NCBI RefSeq assembly: GCF_019059575.1 | Contig: NW_024881586.1 | Location: forward strand, 806,001 to 870,000 | Origin: Amphibalanus amphitrite | Taxonomy: Eukaryota; Arthropoda; Thecostraca; Balanomorpha; Balanidae | DNA: 64,000 nucleotides | Direction of reading: 5' to 3' | In this document: positions 1-14,200 of the stretch, piece after piece | Position numbering within the stretch: position 1 is the first letter of the stretch | Layout of the letters: every line of letters starts with the position of its first letter | Translations under genes and position numbers: made by a program | Notes under the pieces: model-generated | Told to the model about the DNA's origin: nothing | Seen by the model: the letters and a program-made list of their open reading frames with translations, nothing else | Databases searched by the model: none

Positions 1-259
1 TAAACACCCTGCATCGCTGGTTTATGCAAAATTCCTTGAAACTGAACTCCAGCAAGACGCAGCTTATAGTTTTGGGTACGCGCCAAATGTTACGAGGTGT
101 TCCGCCTGTTACCCTTACCGTGAGCGGCAGTACCATCCACGAGAGTGATCGCGTCAAAAACTTGGGCGTGGTGATGGACCGCACGCTGTCTTACGAGTAC
201 CATATAGTTAGATCAGCTTGTCGGACGATGCACTGGTCTTCTTATAGGTCTTAGTCATG
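1..259 (+). pseudogene. Non-LTR retrotransposon reverse transcriptase, 5' piece (interrupted)
   Basis: The frame from about 24 reads as the late palm/thumb region of a jockey/CR1-like reverse transcriptase: a WFMQNSLKLNSSKTQLIVLG-type motif, then VKNLGVVMDRTLSYEYHI. The original frame breaks near 230. A +1 frame then continues as TGLLIGLSHA, the usual next motif, so there is at least one frameshift. The coding sequence stops at 259, where a hAT-like element begins, and resumes at 5037. The upstream RT (YADD motif) would lie left of the window. It is non-functional. The clade assignment rests on motif memory only. Confidence 0.8.
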
Positions 260-2702
260 CAGTGTGGCCAAATCCATTTTGCGTTTGGGGGAGGATGTAG
301 AAAAAAAAGCCGCCAGAGGATGTAACTATTTTTTTGAAAAATGGTCTACTGATTTTTTTTAAGTTCTAATTTTCATAGAAAAGATGGGAAATGGCCTTAC
401 TAACATTCAGCACTGATGTATCTTTGAAGAAAGCACTTCAGTGATACATATGTAGAAATAGCAATCCTTTTTCAGACAATCGTTTAATAGGAACAACTTC
501 AACGGCCACTGGTCATTTGCCAACCACCACCTTCCCGATGCTGATTCTCCTTACTCTATTCCAGGCATATTCCTCATCCATTCCTGAAAGAAGATCACGA
601 GCCTTCAAATTTCCAAGCACTCCTGTCATCATCGTGAGCCTACGAATCCATCAAGATCCCTACTGCCAGATGACCTCGGACACCGACGTCTGCTCCCCGA
701 AGATACAGCTGCGCATACTGCATACCTATTCACGTTTTATAAAATGTAAATGCATAGTGCTGTGTTTAATAGGTTACTCTCGAATCAATCGAATTAATCG
801 ACTATACGACCATTTCTGAATCAGTTATTGTATCAACATTGCATCAGTATAAGAATCAGAATTGCATCGATTATGAGAACTAAGAAAAGTTATCTCTAAT
901 ATAAAATGTTGACCGATATGGCCAGTGGCCAGTACAACTCCCGATGTCATCCTCGACATTAATGTCCTAGTGCATATCCCAGAATCCAACCGCAACTGTG
1001 ATCTTGGGTTCAATGTGTGCGATGAATTTACTCATTATTGTGTGTAGTAACGGCAACTGAGGGGAAAATAAAATGCAATAAGGTACCGAAACGTCCATAT
1101 CGCCGATCTTTTTTGGGCTGGGTAACACTGAACTAGAAGAGTTGGTCGAACGGATGAGATGAGCACATTTTGTCACCGTTATATCGCTGGCCAGATCGCA
1201 AATCCATATCCAGACGAGACAACATATGTCGACGAGCTGCACCAACTAAGGTGATGAGTCCGCACCAGCCCGACGGACTCTAACAGAGCTAACAGAGCTG
1301 GAAAAACACACCTACATCTAGCAAGACCTAGAGCTATTACTGAATAGGTCATAAAATATTTACCAGCCTATCACACTTTTTTAGGGGAAAACACCATAGC
1401 CGGTCATTTCGACGCGTTTTTTCCAAACCCTGATCTTCTTCCCGTGAATTGCCCGGAAGCACGAAAAATCCCATTTAAAAAGTCTAATCAATTATTCGAT
1501 CCTGATCAAGTATCAAGCATGTGAGCTTGTGCTGACATTGCTTGATCTGCTGAGACAGACAAACTTCAGAAAACCGAGTCACTGTATTTTCTAAAGCTTT
1601 TTTCAACCTGTCGGAAATTTACGGGAGAACAGATATGGAGTTTGAAGGAAAAAACACGGCGATTTATTCCCTGCTCAACCTGTTGTGGGTCTCATAGTTC
1701 ACCCTATCATTTCCTTTTCCTAGCACAACAGGGTATGTGCTCAGTCTCACACCGAAGTTCACGATACCATGTTGGTTGGGCACAAAAAAATCGTACCACA
1801 CGACAGTGGATCAGCTGTGCTGTACAACACACCAGCGTCTAGTTGAGTGCATTCACGCCGACATCTCATCGAGATAGTCATGCTTTGCAGGTAAGGAGCC
1901 GGTTCACAAATCAGTCACACGAGTCACGAATGGTGGTATGACTGACTGGGGCCAATTCATCAACCAGTTCGATTATGAGTCTGAACGCATAGTGCACGGT
2001 GCGTCTTGGTTGTTTCGTTTTGGACGTCTGCCAGTAGGTGGCTCTGTAAACACCATAACCTACTCAATAGATGTCGCCATAATGTACTATGCAGTTGTTG
2101 TGAAGTTGAAAAGATTTCATAATGTATATTGCTCAGTATTTTCCTCATAAATTAAAACACCCCTCACCTAGGTACCACTGCAATTATAAGTAGTGTTTTG
2201 CAATGAATAAGTGCCTAGTTATGTTGAATTAGAAATGTAGATCGCTTTAAATTTACACACAGCTCCAAATCCCTGAAATGATTAGGTACCTACTTCCCAT
2301 CTGAATCAGATCAGGCTTCAGAATGAAGCAGTTCAATACATCATCATAGTTCAAATGGTGTTTGCAAATGCCAGAATGCATTTTCTTCATAAAGATTTTT
2401 CACACACTAAAGCAATGATTGATGTAATGAAATCTGCATACCCATCACATCTGCCTTCACATTAACATTTCATCAAATGTCCAATATTAACAGATCACCC
2501 CTCAATATAAGAAATCTTTAGTAAATGTGAATATGAAGTCCAGTGAATATTTTGAACATAACCTAACCTGATCTAACCTTACCTAGCTACCTACCAACCT
2601 AAAACTTTCAACCTGGCTGTCCCAACTCAAAACCTATTACCTACAACCTACGGCCCACAACCTATCTACACATAAACCAAATTTTATCATACCAGATACC
2701 TA

Positions 2703-2775
<73 letters not shown>

Positions 2776-5036
2776 TATATAGCAATCTGTAAGAATCTGG
2801 CCAGATGCCTACATTTCTTTCAGTCAGAATGCACAGAGTAGATGGGTGGTAACTGGTAATGAAAAATCTTTGAAACTAGAGGGTTTTTACTAGCAATGAC
2901 AATGTCATTGCTGAGGTGCTAATCCCAAATATTAATAATTAACTTAACGGAACCAGCCAACATCACTGGAAATTTCTTCTGAGTTCTGATTGTTGGTGTT
3001 TTTAGGTAATATGTATTTTTGAAGTATATGAATGTATCAAATCAGGAAAAATAACAGATGCACACAAATGAAATTTTAACTGATGCCTTATATATTTGTG
3101 AATGAGCTCAACATCCAGGTTCGGTTGCGGATTCCTGATGATGGCAAGAGCTAAAGGCTCGAAATGCTGAGAAACGTTCTTACCTGAGGCTGTGTTCCTG
3201 TTCCATGCTTCTCCAAAGCAATCTCAGTCTACGCTCTCCACCTACAAATAACAAACGTGCATGCATAGACCAACATCATCCCAACTTTAATCGAGATCTT
3301 TCCAGGATCAAGGTCTTAGGTCCCTGAACCTTATTGACTAATAGCTTGCAAGTATTGCTATCAGTTCTATTACGCTTCTATCAAATACTGAAATAAGGCA
3401 ACAAGGCCACAACACAACACAACACCGCTTGTCTATTCAACTTAATTTCTCGAATCGTTTGTATGGAGCAAATGTTTCGGTTTTCCTCGTCTACAAAATA
3501 TTGTACAAGATTATCAACCTCGACGCACCTGTCGAACTTCGCGGCCTCCGTATTACGTCACACGATTTCAGAGATTTTCGGCAGAAAAACTTCCGACATC
3601 CCTAAAACAGCGGCTCACGAAAGCCAGCCAAACGTGAAAATTAAGACAATACAGCCGGTAAAATGATGATAATATTGTAGGGAAATCAATGGAGCATGAT
3701 ATATGTGAATACCAAATCATAAAAATGGTTTTTCACAGTTTGGCGAAGAGTTGAAGTTAGGGGTTGTTAGGGGTAGAATTTCGCCAAAACAGGCGAAGGA
3801 TGTCATTATATTTGAACATGTCAAAATAGAGTATTGTGGGCTTAATATCAGTTTTGATGCATAGGTGGGCATAATTCATCAATTTTCTTTCACTTTGTAT
3901 AACATTTAGCTCGTAAAATGAGCCTGGGAATTAACAATTTCATTTCTTCAGAAGCCATTTTTTCCGCAAAATCAGCGGATTTTTCGCATGAAAATGACGA
4001 AAGTTTACTGGGCTCAAAAACAAGCATTTCGCAAATTTTCCAAGAAAATGACCGCGTATGCAATGTATTATTTCATTTTCTTTCGCATTATCTCATTTTC
4101 TCGTCTTGGTTTGGTCGACTAGCGGTGCTGTCGTCATTATAAGTTAGGGGTTGTTAGGGGGAAAATAACGACTTCCTTCGGGATTTTGACTTCCCGATAA
4201 CGACTTCCTTTTTGGCCACCGGTGACGTCACAGGCTAAACAAAGCACGCCAGGGCGGTGGTGCATGATGTATGAAGAGTCAACAGGGGATTATTGTGTCT
4301 TTGATGGCCTTGAATCTCGAACGACTGCTTGTGTTGTGGACGCTGTGGATGCATTGGTGTTGTGTCCGAGGGGTTTGTGCTTATCCTGATTTTCAGTGGT
4401 TGTGTTTGAGCTTAGTTTTGCTTTTATTCTTTGCGATCAATTGATAACTATTGTAGGTATATTAATCCGAGTCTGGTCCAAGGCGATATGCTGTATCTGC
4501 GCTGGGTGAGCATCGATTGAAATTGAAATTGAAATAGCCTAGTTGTTTGTACAATTCAATTTGTGATTTCCTTACCAAACCTGTGCATGTTGTTTGGTAG
4601 GTACAAACTCAGCTCCAAAAGTCAAGACACTGGAATATAATGCAGTTTTTATTTTGTCACAATCACATCCATGCAGCATCAGCATGCTGATTTCAACTGC
4701 TAATGCCATGCTGTCTCGGTCTTGCATTTGTCTTCTTCCATACGTCTTGCAGTTGCTTCATACATACCTCAACCTATATTTTATATCAATATTGCCAGAA
4801 CATAAGAATATGAATATTGCTTAACATTGTATATGCCTAATTCAAATTGGCGCTCATTGAGACAGAGGTATTTTATGACCTAGCAAGAACTTGCCAAACA
4901 CATTGATGCTTGCAGAACAGTATGATATATTTAAGTGAAAAAGTCGTGAGGATGTCTTTTTCCCAATTTTTAGGATGTCATTATCCTTTTCATTAGGGGA
5001 GGATTTCCCCACAACATTGCCAATTTGGCCACACTG
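260..5036. mobile_element. hAT-like DNA transposon inserted in the RT pseudogene
   Basis: The ends are matching terminal inverted repeats: CAGTGTGGCCAAAT at 260 and its reverse complement at 5023-5036. The flanking host sequence is TTAGTCATG on the left and TTAAGTCATG on the right, an 8-9 bp target-site duplication differing by one base. CAGTG-type ends and 8 bp duplications are hAT characters. Removing the element rejoins the reverse-transcriptase motif SHA/SHARYRLPKE. No transposase is recognisable in the roughly 4.8 kb interior, which holds short AT-rich frames, a (TA)n microsatellite and two copies of GTTAGGGGTTGTTAGGGG (near 3757 and 4144). It is probably non-autonomous or heavily decayed. 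Confidence 0.7.
2704..2780. repeat. (AC)n/(TA)n microsatellite
   Basis: A short AC run passes directly into about 30 TA units, then AAATATATAT. It lies inside the hAT-like element. Confidence 0.95.
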
Positions 5037-5705
5037 TTAAGTCATGCCAGATATAGACTACCGAAAGAGACTCTCATCACTATTGTCAACGCATTGGTTC
5101 TGTCAACCGTGAGATATTGTATCAGTGTCTATGGTACTGCGGTCGCCAAAAACATGTCTCGTATTCAAAAGGTAATTAACTTCGGTGCACGAGTTATCAC
5201 GGGGCGGCGCAAGCATGACTGCGTGAGTGACGCACTCAGAACTCTCACCTGGCTCCCGGCTCGTGAACTGGTGACCTACCACACTCTGTGCCTACTCAAG
5301 CGCATGTTGGTGACCGGCGCTCCTCAGGATATCGCCGAGCAGCTCTCCACAGTAGGAGAGGGGAGAGAGCGCAACACACGGCAGGACGCAGGCCTCGCTC
5401 TTCCACGGATAAGATCCGAGTCCGGCCGAAGGAGATTTTTGTACCGTGCTGTGTCGGCTTTCAATGCCCTGCCTCTCGCTGTCAGGGAGCAACCACCGGG
5501 CGCTTTTAAAAGGAATGTGAAACGGCGTCTGGGCCAATTTTAGAAAGTATGCGTGCTTGTGGGCTATGTATGTTTTTTCTGTGTGCTTGATTGCGTCACC
5601 ATCCCCTTGTATTTACTTTTTCACATCCTATGACACGAACTCAAGAATAGCCATGTTGTATGGATGAGTTCTTAAGTGTTCAATAAACAATAAACAATAA
5701 TAAAC
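5037..5705 (+). pseudogene. Non-LTR retrotransposon reverse transcriptase, 3' piece with tail
   Basis: This is the continuation of the interrupted element: about 170 codons reading LLSHARYRLPKETL, then VRYCISVYG, then IQKVINFGARVITGRRK and RRRFLYRAVSAFNALPL. That is the conserved segment after the RT domain in jockey/CR1-like elements. It is followed by about 140 bp of 3' UTR and a tail of AATAAAC repeats ending near 5705, the usual 3' end of such elements. The tail stops 62 bp from the last TBC1D9 exon in the window, so the element sits in that gene's next intron, antisense to it. Confidence 0.85.
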
Positions 5706-5766
5706 ATTTTACAAATAATCGATAAACCGCTAACGCACTGAGCGGGTATCCGCCGCCCGCGCTGAC

Positions 5767-5853
5767 CTTGAGTTCGTCCTGGGTGAAGAACCGCTCGGCC
5801 TCCACGCAGCGGATCATGGAGTTCATCGTGGTGTCCTCGATAGTCTGGATCAC
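5767..5853 (-). CDS. TBC1D9: TBC1D9 last exon in window, before the EF-hand region
   Basis: The acceptor is CTGATCTCCAG. The exon reads [20 protein letters not shown], then RFFTQDELK in phase 0. The donor is GTCAGC. The match to the family's VIQTLEDTT...F..DEL is clear. The next exon is not present between here and position 1. Confidence 0.93.
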
Positions 5854-8800
5854 CTGGAGATCAGAGGCATATGTAATATACATAACCGATGACGTAAAAA
5901 ATACGGTACAATTATAAACTGACTGACAACTTAATGAAGACGGGGAAGCACACTTCCCCCGTCATAAAGCCAACTGATGGACTGAAATAAATATTCATCA
6001 GCAGAGCCATCAGAAGACAGATCACAGCAGTAACCACGGTTACCAGCAATCCCATCGATGAGCAAAGGTGCAGCGACAGCCCATTAAATGTTAAACCAAC
6101 CACTGCGGGTATCAAGGCAACTAAGTATAAGTCGCTCAACGGCATAACAAATTCACCGAGTCGGTGGGTGACCAGGAGCTACTAAGCACCTCTGATCTTA
6201 CCTTGAGTCGGTGTTTGAGCCTGAGCCGCTCGATAGCGCTATTGGTGAGCTTGCCAAAGTTTGAATAGGCCTCGTGAATCAGTACGGACACGTCTATACT
6301 GGTGTCCTGCAACGGAAAGGGGTCACGCCAGGTCATAAGCGAGTAAAAGATTTTTACCTGATGTGCATTATATTAAACAGATATAATGCACATCAGGTAA
6401 AAATCACATTTGTTACGCGAGGTCGAAAATAAACAAGTTCGATTTCAATTTCGATTTCAAAAATATACAAGCTTGATGAAAAAGTCTATTAACCCGCGCA
6501 CCGACGGGAGTCTGCGCCGACTTAGAACCGACGGGGGAGGGGTTGACCCCCTGAGATCTCGAGAACGAAGCAAGATAGAGACAAGCGGTAAACGGCATGG
6601 GGTACGAACGCACGGACAAGGTCTACAGTTTTTACGGAGATCATTTTCAGATCAGGTCAAAGATGACGTGACAGGGGTCAAAAAAGTCCAAATGGCGGCG
6701 CTAGATATGAGGAGAGTTTTTCTCGAATAACTTTCGAAGTAGCCAAGCTAGGAACAAACTAAGGGCACCATCGTGATCCTCTCGTCAATCCACATCGAAT
6801 CATATAGGTGCTGACCTCGAAAGGTCAAGGTCAAAGGTTGACCTCAGATCACGTGACCTCAAGGTCAAAATGTATATCATTCGATGCGCCTTGGCGAGCT
6901 GAACACGATGAGACCATCCGCGCGGCTGTATCTCGTTCCTGTGAGGAGTTATTCGCAAAAAAAAACTGTATTGACCCTTGATGACGTCACATGACCTTAC
7001 AGTTGCCCAAGAACAAAAAAGCCTCAAGGTAGTCAAGGTTGATCGTAAATAAGGTCATTCATGGTATATTGGGCCATTCCGACGCGTTTTTTGTGGAAAA
7101 ACAGGGAGTTGATTTTTCCCCATTGACTTATAATGGGGAGGTCAAGAAATTGACCTGACCTTAGGTCATCAATATCAAAATTCCGAGACATACAATTGTA
7201 GCTACTAATGACCTCGTTATATCCTGCGACTTTCAAAGGCCTCCGTCATCTACTGTAGCTCTGACACGGTGACAAAGTTGCAAAAACGTGACTTGAGGTT
7301 GGGTCATTCGAAGTGACCTGGTGACCTGCCTGACCTTGAAAGATAGGAGGTTCAAACTTGCACACCACGTGTAAAATTGGTGAGGGAAAAGTCATACCAA
7401 ATTTCGCCGGTTTTTGCGCTATTCGCGAAAAAAAACTCAGGGTGGGGGCGGTCAACCGCCCCCCCCCCCCCCCCGGGTTGGTGCGCGGGTTAAATTAACA
7501 ACAATATCAATCTCTTTTGTGGTTAATCACTTTCACGAAAGCCATGGCCATCGAACCCCTTATCAAAGTCCAGCATTTCAGCGTTTGAAGAAAACAAGGC
7601 CAAAACAATTCATTGCAGAAAAGCATGCACCGAAACCATCACGCATTTCATAATCATGCAGCCTGCCAAATAATGCATGCCTGAATTGTAAGTTACACCA
7701 TTTATTTCCTGAGCAAGAACCGCTAAAATATATTACAGTACTTTTTCAGGCAGCGCCAAACGATTAATGTTGCATTTCCTCAAGAATGTATGAGCCTTTT
7801 AGTTGAAAAAGTCTTAAGTCAGGAGGGGCAGACTCAAGTAGTTGAAAAAGTCTTAAGTCAGGAGGGGCAGACTCAAAGTACCAGACCCATACCCTTCCCC
7901 CCATGCACACTCCCGTCGCTAAGTCGCGTGTATTTTCGTACAAAATAAAATTATCAAGAATTATCCACTGACTCGCCATTTATCAGCTTCACCCCTAACC
8001 GCAAATATCATACATGTCTCGCATCTAACGCTAATCATCTAAAGATAACCTAAAAATGCATGCCACTCAAGTAAGGCATTTTGCGGGCCCTGACAACGCT
8101 TTTTTATAAGCATTTAAGAGGCACTCGTAGTAAAGCATTCGACTCTAGCAATGCATCTCATTCCTACATTTTGTGATATTTACGCCAGTATCATCCGCAT
8201 TCCCATATTATAAACCCTGGCGTCAGATCATACCCAATATACCCGACGCAACGAACATTATTCCCACACCGCGCTATAGTGTATAGTAGCGTCAGCGTGC
8301 TATATCGTTGTATTATAGCGCCAGTATATACAGCGTGCGGCAGCGCACCGGCTCGCCTCACCATGTTTTTGACGTCCTCCGGCTTGTAGCACGTGTAGAA
8401 GACGGACTGTCCGACCCTCACCGGAATGTCCGAGTTGGTGACCGCCTCCAGGTACCGGCACAGCACCGTCATCGCCTCGCCGTCATCGCGGCAGTCTGGA
8501 AACGCGTCATCGGGCGTCAGCACGTCATCAGGGGAAGCACGTCATCATGACAGGCTGGCGACGCTATGTCAGTGGTTAATTCGAGGACTGTCACGAGACA
8601 ACTTCAGAGCACGGTGTTATGCTAGAGTGTTACGAGAAAGAGCACGGAATGTACATAAGTAACATGGTACTACATGGAAAAATGTTTTCAGCGAAAAGTG
8701 ACCAAGCCGATCGCGTTGCTTCCGCTGGCCTACTCACAACCCCGCAAGGCATCATCATCCGGCACATAAGACCCTGTATTTTGTAACCAGCCTATCTACC

Positions 8801-11254
8801 ATGACCTCTGTGACCTGACTGACCTTCGAGCGTCTCTCGGTTGGTTTGTAACCAGCCTATCTGCCGTGATCTCTGTGACCTGACTGACCTTCGAGCGTCT
8901 CGCGGTTGGCGTCGAGCACCGCCAGCGCTACCATGAAGTTGGTGCGCGCGCCGTCATACAGAAAACAGTCCATCACGTTCACAGCTGACTCGAATGGCAT
9001 TACACTGGGGGAAAGGGAGACCGGAGTTAAACTCACAACTTATGAGCTTATGAGCTGTAACAGGCATTACACTGGTGGAAGGGGAGAAGAGGAAAGTGAG
9101 TAAGAGTTGAACCCATCACCTAACAGGCGGCCAAGCAATGCAATGGTAGGGGGACGGGGCCGGAGCTCACGTGTTTGAACACACAGTCTGACAGGTATCA
9201 GACAATGAGATCGAACAGGGTAACGGGTTGAACACATCGAGTGATTCGAACGAAATTAGACAGACTGATAATTTGAAGATGAAGAGCATATCGAAACACT
9301 GTTATATAGCCTGAGCTGCAGTTCACAGGCCAGACGAGGGACTGGTTGAGCCGGGCAGGAGCTTGAAGTTGGGAAGTAGAGCACTTATACGCGAACAGAA
9401 TACACGTTATGTAACTGTACACAACCAGCAAACGTCCATCCCTCCCCGCTTCAAGTAATCACCTCGAACTCATGCACTATGCAGTACCTAACATGGCTTT
9501 AGTATTTAATGCACAGGCCCTATATAGCACACAATATGTTGTAGAAATTCGTGGTTTGAATATTTTAAAACTAAGACACCGTATTTATTATCACGATGGG
9601 CCGATGGGGATCCATAGACATGCATACACGGCACCCTTGCACTACATTTAACGATGATATTACACCGCTGATTCAGGTAGCATAATGACTACTGAAAGGT
9701 TTGGGCCATGGGGCCGATCGAGTGACCATCTTTATCGATTATGGAGGGTAACAAGGGCAGTGCTGTGTACGCTGGAGACAGTATGGCACCGTTGCAACAG
9801 TTTGGCTCACTGTCAGACTACCAGATATTATGTAAACCAAATACTGGAATGGTGGTATTCGACCATGCCGTAAAACAATAGTGAGTGCGATATTCAAAGA
9901 CGATTAATCTACTGACTCTGTCAAGCTACAGAAAGTGTGCAAAACATAATCGAAGGCAGTGAAACAAACGTCTTAAGCATGAGTGTTGCAGAGCTAAAAA
10001 TTACCTAGCGAACAATAGTTGCTTAAAACTAAATTCAATTAAAGGGACTATCCCACCTTCAAAAAAGTACCGTTTAGGGTTCGGAAATGTTACTCATGAT
10101 ATTTTGACGAATTCTGCAAGTTTTTACGCGTTTTCATCGTATACTTTTTGAGATATTGCGACTTTCATATTTCATCGTGACGTCATTTATATCAAATCTG
10201 TGACGTAATGAAGGATTTACTTCATGTCAATGTCAGGGGAAATTTGGCAGCAAATGTATTTGCTCTCAAATATGACGCGGCTCATACAATAACAAGTGTC
10301 TCTGATTGGCTTATTCGTAAATCAAGTGATACTTCACTTGAATGTGTGACAGGCGTTCAAAAGGCAAATGAGTAATGACGTCATCAAATGGCCGTTAATA
10401 GTTAAGAGATAGGGCCTTAGCTAAGGCCCACTTTTCAAATGAAGGGAACGAATTTTCTTTAACACCACGAAACTGAGGATATTGCGACCAGGATATATAG
10501 CGGTTTCTGAACCTGGCCGCCAACTTGGCTATCTCAACTCAGAACTAATGCAAAGGTGGGACAGTCCCTTTATGTATCAAAATGCCTAACAATATGACTG
10601 TGGGAACTGACCTGAGAAAAATGGTGAGAAACCACGACAGTGAGATCATGCTGATGACGCCAAGACTCTCCAGTTTGGAGTGGAGGTCGGGCAGCTCGAC
10701 AGAGATCAGGTCCTCCAGCACACCCTGGTCCACCAGAGCTCCGACCACCTGGAGGAAGAGATAAAGGGCTCGATCAGCACCCATATAACTAACTGATACA
10801 GCCTAGTGTACTGTCTTCACCTGGCGGAGGAGGCGCCACTTAGGAGGAGGTGGATCAGGTCTGTCAGCATTCCCACGACGACAAATAAAACGTCAAATCG
10901 TGCATTTATCCAGTGTGGCTATTACAGCGACATGAGACACACACGAGAAAAATATAAACAAACGTTAGTTGATCGCCACGGGAAGCTGCTCACTGAACAG
11001 CTGCAAGTAACCCATACACAGACGACTAAATTATAAAATAACTATTACGCAAGGGTAGAGTGGTTTCAGGTTTGTCGCTTCCATCACGAGTAGGTCCTTT
11101 CATTGACCAACTACCACAAATCCCACCTTTGTGTTGTAGTAATCGGGCAGCAGTCGCTCACAAATGGCCACCAGAAGCCAGAAGGTCTGCTCCTCGGAGC
11201 AGTAGAGCAGCATCACAGACGCCACGATATTCATCGCCTGGCAGTACCCTGCCA

Positions 11255-11285
<31 letters not shown>

Positions 11286-14200
11286 CACAGGTGGAGTGTC
11301 ACAAACGGCTCCCAGACACCGGTTACCGGGACAAAAGCCTACCCATAGCAATGACAACAATGATACAGTTGAGCCTCTTACCTCTCTCCATAATCTGTTC
11401 TCCCATTTAACCCGAACCCAGCTATATCCTTGAGAGGAGTTCCATCCTCTCAACAAGCAGCATTGCTTATCCCCTCCCCCAGAATATGTCCCTACCCACC
11501 AGTCTGTCTCCCTGATCCTAAGCCTCCCCCGTGTCCCACTCCATCCTCAGCCCTCATCCCTCCCCCTCCGCTCACCAATGTTCGGGTTCCTCAGGGCGTA
11601 GGCGCTCAGTACTCGGCGCAGCGCGTCAATACCGGCCGACGCCTGGAAGGCGGGATGCTCAGGCAGCGAGCGGTGCAGGTCCCTCTCGATCTCGTCTGCG
11701 CCCGGCACACGGCCAGAGCTCGCCCGCTGGGCCAGCTGCACGTAGTAGCCCGGGTGGGTGGCCATCTCGTGGCCGGCACCTGGGAAAAGAAGTACAGACA
11801 ATGGCCGGTAGAGGACAGTAATGGCAGGGAAATGGTCCCAACTCCCAATAATGCAACATCCCCAAGGATTATCTACAATATATGTATGTCTAATATTCGT
11901 ACAAATTTAATAATGAGAGATAAGTTTATTAATGAGATAAGTTTATTAAATTATTTAATAATAATTTAATAAACACTTGTACAATAATGAGACTATAATT
12001 ACGGCAGCTGATGCAGAATCTCGATATAAGAACCCCTTCCATGCCCGTAAGGCCCACTGCATAAATGGTTCGCTCTATCTAACAACTCAGCCGACATCAG
12101 CCCACGGGTCCCACTCTTGTCACAATTAGTGCCCATAAATCCTGGTCACTAAACTAGCTATTCCGACCACTGAGTGACCATTCCGCTCACTGTCTCCTTC
12201 CGGTATCTCGGGGCCTTATCAGCTGGTCACTCAGGATTCTGTGATCGCTCGCTCGGAGTCTCACTGCGGTCACTCGTGTTTCCCGCTCTCACCTGAGAAC
12301 ACCATCCACAGTTCTGCCCTCAGTGTGGCCGGTATGCCCTTCAGGACCAGCAGCCCGGTGGCAGAGGTACGGTACATGGTCTGGCCGCGGCCGTACTCAT
12401 CAAAATGGTGCTCCCACATCTCCTGAAGAGTGGTAGACGGGAGCAGCGCGGTCACGAGAAGGTTGGCGGAGTTGCAGGGGTCACGCCGAGTCACATCGGA
12501 CACATGAGGCCTATTATTGCAGTGTCACATTCAGTTTATAAGGTCTAACAGAGTCATATTAACCCGCGCATGACTGGGGTATTTTCCATAACGCGAGTGA
12601 CTGGGGGGGGGGGCTCTCCAGAGCCCCCCTCCTATCTCCGAAACTACTGGGCCGATCGTGAAAATTCAAACGGCGTCTGATAGCCCTGGAAAAACTGTCG
12701 AGCGAAACCTATTTTTATTGACCTCGAGGTCACCGATGACGTCACAGGTCAGGTCAAAGTAAAAATTATCGACATTTTTGCTAGTTCACAATTTAGGCTC
12801 TGACAGCCGGACCGCCGGTCCGATCAGGCTCATTTTTGGTTTACGCACTCCTTGACGGATGCCTTAGATACCCTGAGGGTACCGAACTTTTACTTCGAAT
12901 TTTTAAGGTCAAGGCCAGGTCATCCTAGGTCACGAAAATTGTATATCATGTATCGGTCACGTGACGCATGTTTTATGGTCCATTTTACTCGTAGATTTCG
13001 AAAATAGTGTCGTCTGTGTCATTTGAGGTCATTGTCAGCTGAATTTACCGGAGGTCAGGTCACTTTCAGGTCAGAAAAGGTCAAATTTTGAAAATGAAAT
13101 TTTTCAACAAAAAAGGTACCTATCAGATGCAGTTTGAGCTCAGGAACACCAAGGTGCCATTTATATTGCTGTACGACGTCAAAAACGTACTGAAAAATGG
13201 ATTTGAAAAACATAAAATTGTAAAATTTGGACAATAATGCGAATAACTTGGCTATTTTTGAAGACATTGGGCTAAAACTTGCAAAGGTAGTTCATCAGTG
13301 TGTGTTCTATCACATTAATTCCGGTTTTTGCGAAAAGCCAAAAACTTTTTGAAAAAATCAAAAAATATATTTTTTGTAATTGTAAATACATATTTTTCAA
13401 AATTTTCAAAATTTCGAAAATTCGAGATAGCAGTTTGATAGCTACGTGTATTTGTAGTCCACTCATGCAAAGAAAATGGATCTAGCTTTAACACGCGCAG
13501 TGGAAGGGTTGCGAGTACTACGCCCAGTGGAAGGGGGGGGCGGATGTCGCCCCCCCCCCTCCCTAAGATCTCAGCTCCCACTGGAGCTAGAAAGACGAAA
13601 TTTGGAGGGTAGGTGGGGGCCATGGGGAACTCTGTTGTGTGTGAATTTCATGACCCTAGGTCAATATCTTCAAGGTCAAATGAGGTCAAATGTGGTCAAA
13701 TCGGCCATATTAGCGACTTTTATGCGTTTACACGCCGATAACTCAAAAAGTTACCGGCCGATTTTTTTAAATCTTTCACTATACGAAAGAGCAAACATTT
13801 GTGAGTATGTATGGTGAATTTCTAGATAATCCAACAATAAATATGGCAGTTAGAAGCCTGCTAAGGGTAAGATGTTGCCGGCTGAAGCGGCATCGGCCGA
13901 CGCGGGAAACGCGGCAATCACAATTTTGTGTTTACACACTCATAACTCAAGTTGTTACCGGCCGATTTTCAAAATTCTTTGACGATATGATTGCCTGTAC
14001 ATTTCTCAGTCTTCTCACCGAATTTGACGCGAATCTAATATAATCAGCGGTAAGGAGCGCGATGTAAAGACGGAACCGTCCCGCCCCGGCACAGTCTACA
14101 ATTCAGGCGGCGCGTAACGGCTAGCGCCGGCCGCCGCGCCGCCGCGGCGGCAGGATGTTTGACTTTACACCGCTATTACTAGAAAAGTTGTGAACCGATT

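Noticed and set aside
12423..12503. 5' extension of the TBC start exon ([13 protein letters not shown]...)
   Set aside because: CCACTCTTCAG at 12433-12423 is a strong acceptor, in phase with the upstream exon, and the extension does not match the family.
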